A stretch of DNA of 64,000 nt from JAUVXJ01 sp034411995 (GTDB taxonomy: Bacteria; Chloroflexota; Anaerolineae; UBA7937; B3-Chlor): contig DAOUME010000009.1 in NCBI GenBank assembly GCA_034411995.1, positions 62,001 through 126,000 on the forward strand. Reading direction: 5' to 3'. The position numbers and the translations under genes are program-made. Under the pieces are notes generated by a model. That model worked only from the letters and a program-made list of their open reading frames with translations, was not told the origin of the DNA and ran no database searches. Shown here piece after piece: positions 50,801 through 57,874 of this stretch. Each line of letters starts with the position of its first letter. Position 1 is the stretch's first letter.

Positions 50801-51458
50801 ACTCTCGGCCCAGCTCATAAACGCCCAGGAGGAGGAGCGCAAGAGGATCTCGCGGGAACTCCACGATGAGCTTGGGCAGACCCTGACTGCGATGAGCATC
50901 AATCTGGCCATCATCGAGACAGCGCTCCTGCCCGGTCGGGACCCGCTGGTCATGGAGAGGTTGACCGAGACCAGTGAGCTGGTGGACCAGACTCTGGATC
51001 AGATCAGGGATCTCTCGTTGGAGTTGCGCCCATCTCTGCTGGACGACCTCGGCCTCCTGCCCGCGCTGCGGTGGTACATCAACGGCTACGCGGAAAGAGG
51101 CGGCGTGCACGTCCAACTGGAGACTATGGGCCTCGACGACCGTCTCAGCCCCGCCATGGAAACGGTGCTTTATCGCGTATGCCAAGAAGCATTGACTAAC
51201 GTCGCTCGTCATGCCCAGGCCAGCAGGGTGCACATACGCCTGGAGCGCACACAGGACACGATCACGGCTGTGGTGGAGGACAACGGAGTAGGCTTCGATG
51301 CCGAGCAACCCGCAGTGCCGGGTAGCCCCCAGCGGGGAGTCGGCTTGCTGGGGATACGAGAGAGAGTGTCCTCCCAGGGCGGGAGCATTCGCGTCGAGTC
51401 TCGACCAGAGTCAGGTACCCGATTGATCGTGAAGATACCCCTCGCTCGGGAGCCCTGA
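47856..51458 (+). CDS. Hybrid histidine kinase REC-PAS4-GAF2-HisKA_3-HATPase
   Basis: The product is 1200 aa from a GTG at 47856 with GGAG six bases upstream. REC (5-120) is intact (IVDDDPEF, AIIDLVLQD, WLKPVD). Four PAS domains span about 135-255, 263-385, 390-505 and 515-635. GAF domains lie at about 648-810 and 811-968. HisKA_3 carries RISRELHDELGQTLTAMSIN (His1003), and the ATPase has LTNVARHAQASR, EDNGVGFD and GVGLLGIRERV. The REC is N-terminal, so this is an input-REC kinase. The NarL-type regulator at 51576 follows by 117 bp and is the probable partner. REC and first PAS closely match the HD-GYP proteins at 7137 and 53654. Confidence 0.92.
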   Translation: MTDKARVLIVDDDPEFTRTISDILAVEGFSPFAATAGREALKLIETEMPAAAIIDLVLQDVSGLEILREMRKLSPETECIVLTGHASEQSAIEAVNLGAQGYWLKPVDAEQLVLAVRRAVEKALAHRALRESEEKFRLAVEDASEGIALLDGEGNIVEVNARALEMSGLVRDQVVGRNVTELLPRLGLQASSPLQKLQRRMRDGVCGPLEFTITNGRNQQITLRARSSPALKDGRLAGLSVVLEDVTEREEAQGELQRLRDFNESIVQSTVEGIIVIDADGRITFVNPSAVVMWGYGEDQWIGKHWTEIVPPDQHYIVQAAMTRRQTGRSDSYEAEQLRQDGTRFTTIVSGSPRFEDGEFAGAVAVFTDITELKQAQQEIDTLSQFQQSIIDNANVWLDVIDENANVVIWNKAAERISGYSREEVVGHDKIWEWLYPDEEYRGTIIACVNGAVDHHDDMESLDTTIRRKDGEPRIISWQARSLLDQAGNPLGSIALGRDVTEHKQAEDALRESEEKYRNLVERANDGLAILQDLVVKYVNPAWTTMSGYLEEELLNTPYRPHIWPDDLPSVDSHRQRRLEGEEQPITYEAGLVHKDGHRVPVELSAGVIAYEGRPAELVIARDISERKRAQDEIRRHTEEQERRLEQMTALYETSLEIVGQLELPRLLHSILQRAVNLLRTQAGKIWLYHREDQELELVADYGSLGSPLGTRLAPGEGLAGKVFQSGHADVITDYLAWERRTDWHYGDSMTAVVSAPLKWGDEIIGVITVCETDKPRAWDEHDLRLLTLLANQAAAAIENARLYEETASRARELEALYEASLDLVGRLDFPDLLTAVVRRALELLEVDRGGFLLYDESRDDLELAAAVGPDRDRIGARVKMGEGAWGRAAQSSKPLVVTDYLARQGTSDQADTARQSSMLNVPLRRGNNLLGVLYLEILDSRRRFRQRDIRLTTLFANQVAISMENARLLATVREHRSDLRELSAQLINAQEEERKRISRELHDELGQTLTAMSINLAIIETALLPGRDPLVMERLTETSELVDQTLDQIRDLSLELRPSLLDDLGLLPALRWYINGYAERGGVHVQLETMGLDDRLSPAMETVLYRVCQEALTNVARHAQASRVHIRLERTQDTITAVVEDNGVGFDAEQPAVPGSPQRGVGLLGIRERVSSQGGSIRVESRPESGTRLIVKIPLAREP

Positions 51459-51527
51459 CACGCCGCGCGCTGCGCCGCGGGCGGCAGCCGGCCCGTGCCG
51501 GCCTCGGTGGCACCAGAAAACAGATGA

Positions 51528-51555
51528 GGGCGCACACCGCGACCAGTGTGCGTCC
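51528..51555. other. Hairpin between kinase and regulator genes
   Basis: GGGCGCACAC (51528-51537) and GTGTGCGTCC (51546-51555) pair at nine of ten positions around an 8-nt loop. A GC-rich GCCGGC-CCGT-GCCGGC motif lies just before it. There is no T-run, so it is more likely an mRNA stability or processing element than a terminator. Confidence 0.35.
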
Positions 51556-51575
51556 GGCTCATAGAGGCAAGGATC

Positions 51576-52235
51576 GTGAGTCAGACAACAGTCCTCCTCG
51601 TCGAGGATCACACCATCGTTCGAAAGGGGCTCCGCTCCCTCCTGGAATCTGAGGCTGACATCCGGGTTGTGGGAGAGGCTGAGAACGGGAGGGAAGCCAT
51701 CGAGAAAGTCGACGAGCTGCGCCCCGACGTGGTAGTCATGGACATCGGCATGCCTGGCCTCAACGGCCTGGAGGCCACCCGCCAGATCAAGAAGCGCTTC
51801 TCCGACGTGCAGGTGCTCATCCTCACCGTACACACTGGCGAGGAATACATACTGCAGATCCTCCGTGCTGGCGCTTCGGGCTACCTGGTCAAGCAAGCGG
51901 CACCGGCGGAGTTGATCTCGGCCATCCAGGCGGTGCATCGGGGACAAGCCTTTCTCAGTCCTTCCATCTCCAAGAAGGTCTTGGAGGACTACGTTCAACG
52001 CGCCGAAGCGACCGCTCGGGGGGACAGCCTTGAAAGGCTCACCGACCGGGAGAGGGAGGTACTGCAACTGATAGCCGAAGCGTACTCCACACGCGAGATC
52101 GCCGAGCAACTTCACATCAGCATCAAGACAGCAGAGACTCACAGGGCCCACCTGATGGAGAAGCTGGGCTTGCACAGCACCGCAGAGTTGACTCGATATG
52201 CGATCCGCAAGGGCGTCGTGACTCTGGACGAGTAG
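51576..52235 (+). CDS. NarL/FixJ-family response regulator
   Basis: The product is 219 aa from a GTG at 51576 (AAGGA a few bases upstream; an earlier GTG at 51546 lies inside the hairpin). Receiver: LLVEDHTIVRKGLRSLLESE, Asp56 in VVVMDIGMPGLNG, LTVH, YLVKQ. LuxR HTH: LTDREREVLQLIAEAYSTRE, IAEQLHISIKTAETHRAHLM. It would be phosphorylated by the HisKA_3 kinase immediately upstream. Targets are unknown. Confidence 0.93.
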   Translation: MSQTTVLLVEDHTIVRKGLRSLLESEADIRVVGEAENGREAIEKVDELRPDVVVMDIGMPGLNGLEATRQIKKRFSDVQVLILTVHTGEEYILQILRAGASGYLVKQAAPAELISAIQAVHRGQAFLSPSISKKVLEDYVQRAEATARGDSLERLTDREREVLQLIAEAYSTREIAEQLHISIKTAETHRAHLMEKLGLHSTAELTRYAIRKGVVTLDE

Positions 52236-52649
52236 TCTTCGGCCGCCCGCACACAACTGTCCCCATACCTGTGTCTCCATCATGCTCCAGGCGCAGCCCA
52301 CCGCCGATGCAGGCCCTCCGCCACGTCGATCCTCGTGCCGCATGCCTCAGCATCCTCTCTCTCACCTCCACGAACCCTGGGCGAGCACGCTGTTCGACGG
52401 CACGGCGCCAGCCCAGGGTAAGCTCGTCCCCATCTCGTACCGGCGCGTGAGGAAAGCGTAAGCTCTGCGCCCGACACCTGACTCCCGAGCCATTCGATTC
52501 CCCAATCCCCCAGAGGCTTTGCCAAGAATAGTGGTCTTTCCGGCGCAAAATCAGGGGTCCCCCGATATGAAAACCCGCCCCGACCCTGTATCATAGAAAA
52601 GGCACAGATGAGGTCACATTTGACCTGGCAGCCGAGAGGGTGAGCCTTC
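52236..52649. other. Intergenic region without a recognisable gene
   Basis: Minus-strand frames here (for example 52280-52891) overlap the receiver gene and look random. A TATCAT near 52590 is a possible -10 for the next gene, with no good -35. Nothing else stands out. Confidence 0.45.
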
Positions 52650-53015
52650 TTGAATCTGATCAGAGTACTGGTCGTGGATGACGATGATCGATTCCGCTGG
52701 CAACTGGGGCAATTCCTCGCCACCATGCCCCACATCCGTGTGGTTGGCGAGGCGGCCACCGGACAGGAGGCGCTGCTCAGTGCCACCGAACTCCAGCCCG
52801 ATCTAATCCTCATGGACGTAGGGCTGCCCGGCATGAGTGGCGTTTCTGTCACGCGATGTCTCTGTGAGGCGTTACCGCAGGCCAGAGTCATCGTGCTCAG
52901 CGTGTACGACCTCCAGGAGTACAGGGATGCGGCGCTGGCCAGCGGTGCCAGCGCCTACCTGATCAAGAAATCGATGATCGCAGAACTCATGCCAACCATT
53001 CAGCGAGTTCTGTAG
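52650..53015 (+). CDS. Stand-alone receiver-domain protein
   Basis: The product is 121 aa from a TTG at 52650, with GAGAGGGTGA upstream. It is a full receiver with acidic cluster VVDDDDRF, Asp56 in LILMDVGLPGMSG, Ser switch in IVLSVYD and lysine in YLIKKS. It ends exactly with the last receiver helix (LMPTIQRVL), so there is no output domain. The sequence resembles NarL-type receivers (VVGEAATGQEAL), so it probably arose by loss of the HTH. It could compete for phosphate from the nearby HisKA_3 kinase. Confidence 0.85.
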   Translation: MNLIRVLVVDDDDRFRWQLGQFLATMPHIRVVGEAATGQEALLSATELQPDLILMDVGLPGMSGVSVTRCLCEALPQARVIVLSVYDLQEYRDAALASGASAYLIKKSMIAELMPTIQRVL

Positions 53016-53151
53016 CTGGCTCAGACTGCCCGCGCCGAGCCAAGGGGGCAGGAGGCAACGAAACCTGCTAAAGACAGGACCGGAGTCCAAGGGGAGGCCG
53101 GATTCCCACCCGCGTCAAGGCGTGGATCGTTTCCTCTGTGTTCCCCTTGCT

Positions 53152-53216
53152 GGGAAAGGTAGGGAGAGGGTGAGCGGGGGGACAGCCGTGTACGTCACCC
53201 TCCCCTACCCTTTTCC
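53152..53216. repeat. Imperfect long inverted repeat
   Basis: GGGAAAGGTAGGGAGAGGGT (from 53152) pairs with TCACCCTCCCCTACCCTTTT (from 53195) at about 19 of 22 positions around a 21-nt loop. The type is common as an intergenic repeat in GC-rich genomes. It could fold in RNA from either strand. Confidence 0.55.
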
Positions 53217-53311
53217 GCGTGTTGTATATGCTCATGTAGCACATCCGCAAGACACGAATCACACAGTTCTCGATCCTGGGCGGCGTCGTATTGGTGGCTG
53301 CGCCCCCATCC

Positions 53312-53336
53312 GATGTCCTGCCAGCCACAGGACATC
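53312..53336. other. Perfect hairpin in the leader
   Basis: GATGTCCTG (53312-53320), a 7-nt loop, and CAGGACATC (53328-53336). No T-run follows. It may be a protein operator or RNA structure. Confidence 0.4.
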
Positions 53337-53653
53337 CGGGGGAAACTCCGCAGAATAACTCCGAATCCGCGGCCGGGCTCACTGAGCCCATCTGTCGCGA
53401 TACCCCCCTAATTGCTCTTCGTCCCGAGGCCTGCACAAGTGGGTCAGCAGAGGACCCTGCTCACAGTGCACGAGGATCGCTATTCCCTCCACACCAAGGA
53501 GCCCCCTTGCCCTTGGGGGCCTATGGTTTGGAACGCGATCATCGACCCTCGTGGACCGAGCCCCGCTTTCATGGTGCCACAGTCGATGCTGACGAGTCTG
53601 TTCCAGTCCATGCAGAGCCTGGCGGACAGCCCAGGGGGGAGGTGTCGGATCCG

Positions 53654-55021
53654 ATGGACGACCAGCCTACCATCTTGATAGTCGATGATGACATAACGCT
53701 CAGCAAGACCCTCTCCGACATCCTCAAGATCAAGGGATACACTCCAGTCATCGTCAGTACAGGCGGGAAGGCACTTCAACAACTGGAGACTCACAGCCCC
53801 CTGGTCGCAGTCATCGACCTGCGTTTGCCGGACGTCGACGGTCTCGAAGTCCTTGACGAAATCAAGCGCCGCTCGCCGGGCACGGAGTGCATCGTCCTCA
53901 CTGGACATGCTTCAGAGTCATCGGCCATCGAGGCCGTCAACCTCGGTGCCTACAGCTACATACGCAAGCCTTACGACGTAGAGCAACTGCTGCTGACCAT
54001 CCGCAGGGCAGTGGAGAAACATAGAGCGGAGAGAGCGCTCCGGGAGTCCGAGGAGAGGTACAGAGAGCTCGTCGAGAACGCCAGCGAGATTATCTACGCC
54101 CACGATTTGGAGGGCAATCTCGTCTCCATCAACCCGGCGGCAACACGACTCTTCGGCTACACGCACGAGGAGCTGCTCAGGTTGAACATCGGCCAGATCG
54201 TGGACCCTGAATACCTGCCTCTGTCTTTCTACGAGGCCGGCGCCCAGGAGGGGGTAGCCTCGAGAACCGGCCCCCAGGAACTCCTGACCCGCAGCAAGGA
54301 TGGAGAGCCGATCTGGTTGGAAGTGAGCAGGCGTCTGGTGACCAGGGAGGGCCAGCCCGTCGGAGTGGAGTGCATCGCGCGAGACATTACAGCCCGCAGA
54401 TGGACGGAAAAGGAACTACAGCGGAGCCTCGAGCGACTGCAAACGACGCTGGAGGAAACGGTATACGCCCTGGCGGCAGCGGCAGAGATGAGGGACCCCT
54501 ACACCGCCGGACACCAGAAGCGGGTGGCCGACTTGGCGACCTTGATCGCCACGACCATGGACCTTGGGGAACAACAGACCCGCGGAGTCTACATGGCTGG
54601 ACTCATCCACGATGTGGGCAAGATACACATCCCCGCAGAGATACTCAGCAAACCCGCCCGCCTGACGGAGACGGAATGGAGCCTGGTCAAGACTCACCCC
54701 CAGGCAGGTTACGACATCCTCAAGTCCATAGAGTTCCCCTGGCCAGTAGCCCAGATCGTGCTCCAGCATCACGAGAGGGTCGACGGCTCAGGATACCCAC
54801 AAGGCTTGACCTGTGAGGAAACCCTCCCAGAGGCCAGGATTCTGGCGGTGGCCGACGTCGTGGAGGCCATGGCCTCGCATCGCCCCTACCGGCCGGCCCT
54901 CCCCCTGGCTGAAGCTCTGCACGAAATCTCCCAAAACAGAGGCACTCTCTATGCGCCCGACGCCGTGGACGCGTGCCTGAAAGTGGTCGCCGAACGAGGG
55001 GCAGAGATGGGCCTGAAGTAG
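53654..55021 (+). CDS. Response-regulator phosphodiesterase REC-PAS-HD-GYP
   Basis: The product is 455 aa from ATG 53654, with GGGGGGAGG about 11 bases upstream; an in-frame GTG at 53642 is the alternative. REC (6-120) has IVDDD, VAVIDLRLPDVDG, IRKPYD. PAS occupies about 130-255. HD-GYP (265-455) has HDVGK (His319-Asp320), ILSKPARLTETE and HHERVDGSGYPQGL. It is the shortest of the four HD-GYP proteins here and a near relative of the one at 44149 (EFPWPVAQIVLQHHER in both). It ends 15 bp from the stop of the convergent ilvD. Confidence 0.93.
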   Translation: MDDQPTILIVDDDITLSKTLSDILKIKGYTPVIVSTGGKALQQLETHSPLVAVIDLRLPDVDGLEVLDEIKRRSPGTECIVLTGHASESSAIEAVNLGAYSYIRKPYDVEQLLLTIRRAVEKHRAERALRESEERYRELVENASEIIYAHDLEGNLVSINPAATRLFGYTHEELLRLNIGQIVDPEYLPLSFYEAGAQEGVASRTGPQELLTRSKDGEPIWLEVSRRLVTREGQPVGVECIARDITARRWTEKELQRSLERLQTTLEETVYALAAAAEMRDPYTAGHQKRVADLATLIATTMDLGEQQTRGVYMAGLIHDVGKIHIPAEILSKPARLTETEWSLVKTHPQAGYDILKSIEFPWPVAQIVLQHHERVDGSGYPQGLTCEETLPEARILAVADVVEAMASHRPYRPALPLAEALHEISQNRGTLYAPDAVDACLKVVAERGAEMGLK

Positions 55022-55036
55022 GGGCCGAGCAGCTAG

Positions 55037-56710
55037 CTATGTCGCCTGCCGTCCTCTTTCCAGGATCGCCCCCTCGTTGGCCGAGGAAACCATAGCCGCA
55101 TAGCGTGCCAGGTACCCCTTCGTGACCTTGGGCTCGGGCGGCGTCCATCTCTTCCGCCTCTGCTTCAACTCAGATTCGGGGATCAGGACCGCCAACCGCC
55201 TGTGGGGTATGTCCAACTCGATCTCATCACCATCCTGCACGAGGGCGATGGTCCCGCCGCGGGCCGCCTCCGGCGAAATGTGACCCACCGCCGAGCCCCG
55301 GGTAGCGCCAGAGAACCGCCCATCCGTCAGCAGCGCCACCTTGTCGTCCAGGCCCAGTCCAGCCAGCGCAGACGTGGGCATCAACATCTCCCGCATGCCC
55401 GGTCCTCCTCTCGGCCCCTCGTAGCGAATCACGACCACGTCGCCGGCCCGGGTTTTCCCCCCCAGAATCGCCTCCAGCGCCTGCTCTTCGCCGTCGAAAA
55501 CGCGAGCCGGCCCGTGGTGGTGCATCATTTCGGGCGCCACGGCTGCTACCTTCACCACCGCTCCATCAGGAGCCAGGTTTCCCCACAAGATGGCGATTCC
55601 GCCATCCGGTCGGTGCGCATTGGCCACCGGGCGGATGATCTCGGAGCGCCGTCGCACCCCCTTAAGATTCTCGGCCACCGTCTGACCCGTCACCGTCATC
55701 GCCCGCCCGTGCAGCAGATTCTGACCCAGGAGCTCCCCCATGACGGCTGACACACCCCCAGCCTCGTCCAGGTCCTCCATGTGGTCCGCCCCCGAAGGGC
55801 GCAGCTTGACCAGGTACGGCGTTCGGCTGCTGATCGTGTCGAAGACCTCTAACGACAACTGTTGGCCCACTTCGTGGGCGATGGCCGGCAGGTGCAAGAC
55901 AGTGTTGGTCGACCCACCTATGGCCATGTCCACGGCGATGGCGTTCTCGAACGCCTCCTCCGTCAGAATCTGGCGGGGTTGAATCTCCTCGCGCACCAGG
56001 AGCATGATCTGCATCCCCACACGCTTGGCCAATCGCAGACGAGCTGCCGCAACCGCCGGGATGGTGCCGTTGCCAGGCAGCGCCATGCCCAGGGCTTCGG
56101 TGAGACAGTTCATGCTGTTGGCGGTGAACAAGCCGGCGCACGATCCGCACCCCGGGCAGGCGCTCAGCTCGAGCTCCTCCAGGTCCTCCCCGCTCATGCG
56201 CCCTGCCGCGTATCTGCCGACCGCCTCGAAGACGGTGTTCACATCCACATTGCTTCCCCGAAAGCGGCCAGCCAGCATCGGTCCTCCGCTCACGAAGATG
56301 GCCGGAACGTCCAAGCGGGCAGCAGCCATTAGCATTCCGGGCACCACCTTGTCACAGTTGGGCACGAGGATCAGGCCGTCCAGAGCATGAGCCGAGACCA
56401 TGGCCTCCACAGAATCGGCGATCAACTCTCGGCTGGGCAGCGAATAGCGCATCCCCGCGTGCCCCATGGCGATGCCGTCACACACGGCTATGGTGCTGAA
56501 CTCCAGCGGTGTCCCACCGGCCATACGCACGCCGGCCCTTGCTGCCTGCCCCACCCTATCCAGATGGACGTGCCCCGGCACAAGGTCGTTGTGGGAGTTC
56601 ACCACGCCGATCAGGGGGCGATCCAGTTCCTCCGGCGTCAATCCGGTGGCATACAAAAGGCTCCTGTGCGGAGCCCGCTCTGCACCTCGTCTTATCGCGT
56701 CACTGCGCAC
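55037..56710 (-). CDS. ilvD: Dihydroxy-acid dehydratase
   Basis: The product is 557 aa, the usual length, from a GTG at 56710-56708 with AAGGAG nine bases upstream. It dehydrates 2,3-dihydroxy-isovalerate and 2,3-dihydroxy-3-methylvalerate to the 2-oxo acids in valine and isoleucine synthesis. Fe-S and metal motifs are present: NSHNDLVPGH, ILVPNCDKVVPGMLMAA, and SACPGCGSCAGLFTANSMNC. GRFSGATRGSAVGHISPEAA near the C-terminus is also diagnostic. It is the last gene of the leftward operon, 80 bp after leuB. Confidence 0.96.
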   Translation of the reverse strand: MRSDAIRRGAERAPHRSLLYATGLTPEELDRPLIGVVNSHNDLVPGHVHLDRVGQAARAGVRMAGGTPLEFSTIAVCDGIAMGHAGMRYSLPSRELIADSVEAMVSAHALDGLILVPNCDKVVPGMLMAAARLDVPAIFVSGGPMLAGRFRGSNVDVNTVFEAVGRYAAGRMSGEDLEELELSACPGCGSCAGLFTANSMNCLTEALGMALPGNGTIPAVAAARLRLAKRVGMQIMLLVREEIQPRQILTEEAFENAIAVDMAIGGSTNTVLHLPAIAHEVGQQLSLEVFDTISSRTPYLVKLRPSGADHMEDLDEAGGVSAVMGELLGQNLLHGRAMTVTGQTVAENLKGVRRRSEIIRPVANAHRPDGGIAILWGNLAPDGAVVKVAAVAPEMMHHHGPARVFDGEEQALEAILGGKTRAGDVVVIRYEGPRGGPGMREMLMPTSALAGLGLDDKVALLTDGRFSGATRGSAVGHISPEAARGGTIALVQDGDEIELDIPHRRLAVLIPESELKQRRKRWTPPEPKVTKGYLARYAAMVSSANEGAILERGRQAT

Positions 56711-56790
56711 CCGTCCCTGCTCCTTCCCGGACAGTCGGCCTGTACGACCACCATGGTTTTCGACAGGCTCCCACCGTCAATCCTGACAGA

Positions 56791-57864
56791 CTACGTCTGC
56801 TCTATCTTCTCAGCGATCAAGTCTCCCATCTCCTGAGAGCCTACGAGTTCCGTGCCATCCACGCGTATGTCCAGCGTGCGATACCCTTCGTCAAGCACAG
56901 TCTCCACCGCCCTCTCGACAGCTAGCGCCTCCTCCTCCAGGCCCAGGGAGTAGTGAAGCAACATCGCGGCGCTGAGGATGGCAGCGATGGGGTTCGCGAT
57001 CCCCTGGCCCGCTATGTCGGGGGCGCTCCCATGAATCGGCTCGTACACACCTCCGCGACCCTCCCCCAGCCAGGCGGAGGGTAACATCCCCATCGAGCCG
57101 GTCAGCATAGAGGCTTCGTCAGTCAGGATGTCTCCAAACATGTTGGCCGTTACCAGCACGTCGAAGTCTCTAGGGCTGCGCAGCAGGTGCATGGCCGCGG
57201 CGTCGACCAGCATATTCTCCAGCGTGACGTCCGGATACTCCACCGCCACCTCGGCGACGACGCTCCGCCACAGACGCGACGACGCCAGCACGTTGGCCTT
57301 ATCGACTGAGGTCACCTTCCGTCTCCGCTTCTGCGCCAGCCGGCAGGCCACGTGAGCCACGCGACGCACCTCCTCTGGCGTGTAGATCATCGTGTCGTAT
57401 GCCGTCCCACCGTTGTCCCGCGCCTCCAGACGCGGCCCAAAGTAGATGCCCCCCGTCAGTTCCCGCACTACGACCAGGTCTACACCAGCCAACCGCTCCG
57501 GTCGCAGGGGCGACGCGTCCACCAGGGGCTCGTACAAACGCACCGGCCGCAGATTGGCATAGAGCCCCAAGGTCTGGCGCAGGTCCAGGAGTCCCTGCTC
57601 GGGACGCACCTCTGCCAGCGGGTCTGACCAGCGAGGGCCACCCACCGCCCCCAATAGTACGCCATCAGCCTCGCGGCAGGTATCCACCGTTGACCCTGGC
57701 AGCGCAGAGCCCGTCGCGTCTATCGCGCAGCCGCCGATCAACCCCTCTTCGAAGCCAAACGTGTGCTCGTAAGTCTTCGCGACCTTCCCGAGGATCTTCA
57801 CGCCCTCGGTGACTACCTCTGCTCCGATGCCGTCTCCAGGTAGAACCGCGATCCTCGCTTCCAT
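56791..57864 (-). CDS. leuB: 3-isopropylmalate dehydrogenase
   Basis: The product is 357 aa from the ATG at 57864-57862 with GAGGAG five bases upstream; the longer frame overlaps cimA. It oxidises and decarboxylates 3-isopropylmalate with NAD+, and probably also 3-methylmalate from the citramalate route. Signatures: AVLPGDGIGAEVVTEG, LRKxLGLYANLRP-like LGLYANLRPVRLY, VVRELTGGIYFG, VTSVDKANVLASSRLWR, ANMFGDILTDEASMLTGSMG and EPIHGSAPDIAGQGIANPIA. It is 10 bp downstream of the cimA stop codon. Confidence 0.96.
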   Translation of the reverse strand: MEARIAVLPGDGIGAEVVTEGVKILGKVAKTYEHTFGFEEGLIGGCAIDATGSALPGSTVDTCREADGVLLGAVGGPRWSDPLAEVRPEQGLLDLRQTLGLYANLRPVRLYEPLVDASPLRPERLAGVDLVVVRELTGGIYFGPRLEARDNGGTAYDTMIYTPEEVRRVAHVACRLAQKRRRKVTSVDKANVLASSRLWRSVVAEVAVEYPDVTLENMLVDAAAMHLLRSPRDFDVLVTANMFGDILTDEASMLTGSMGMLPSAWLGEGRGGVYEPIHGSAPDIAGQGIANPIAAILSAAMLLHYSLGLEEEALAVERAVETVLDEGYRTLDIRVDGTELVGSQEMGDLIAEKIEQT

Positions 57865-57874
57865 GGATTCTCCT

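Larger units (their letters stand above)
53016..53653. other. Long structured leader region before HD-GYP gene
   Basis: No gene in 638 bp. It holds the imperfect inverted repeat at 53152-53216, the hairpin at 53312-53336, and GC-rich pairing near 53501-53520 (GCCCCC...GGGGGC). The frame from 53291 into the HD-GYP gene is not protein-like. It does not match the c-di-GMP-I riboswitch core I know. Confidence 0.4.

Noticed and set aside
52280..52891. Minus-strand 203-codon frame over the receiver-only gene
   Set aside because: Antisense to a clear receiver domain and of Ser/Arg-rich shadow composition.
53016..53653. c-di-GMP-I (GEMM) riboswitch before the HD-GYP gene
   Set aside because: The characteristic CGCAAAGC/GGCC tetraloop-receptor core is not found here or in other leaders examined.
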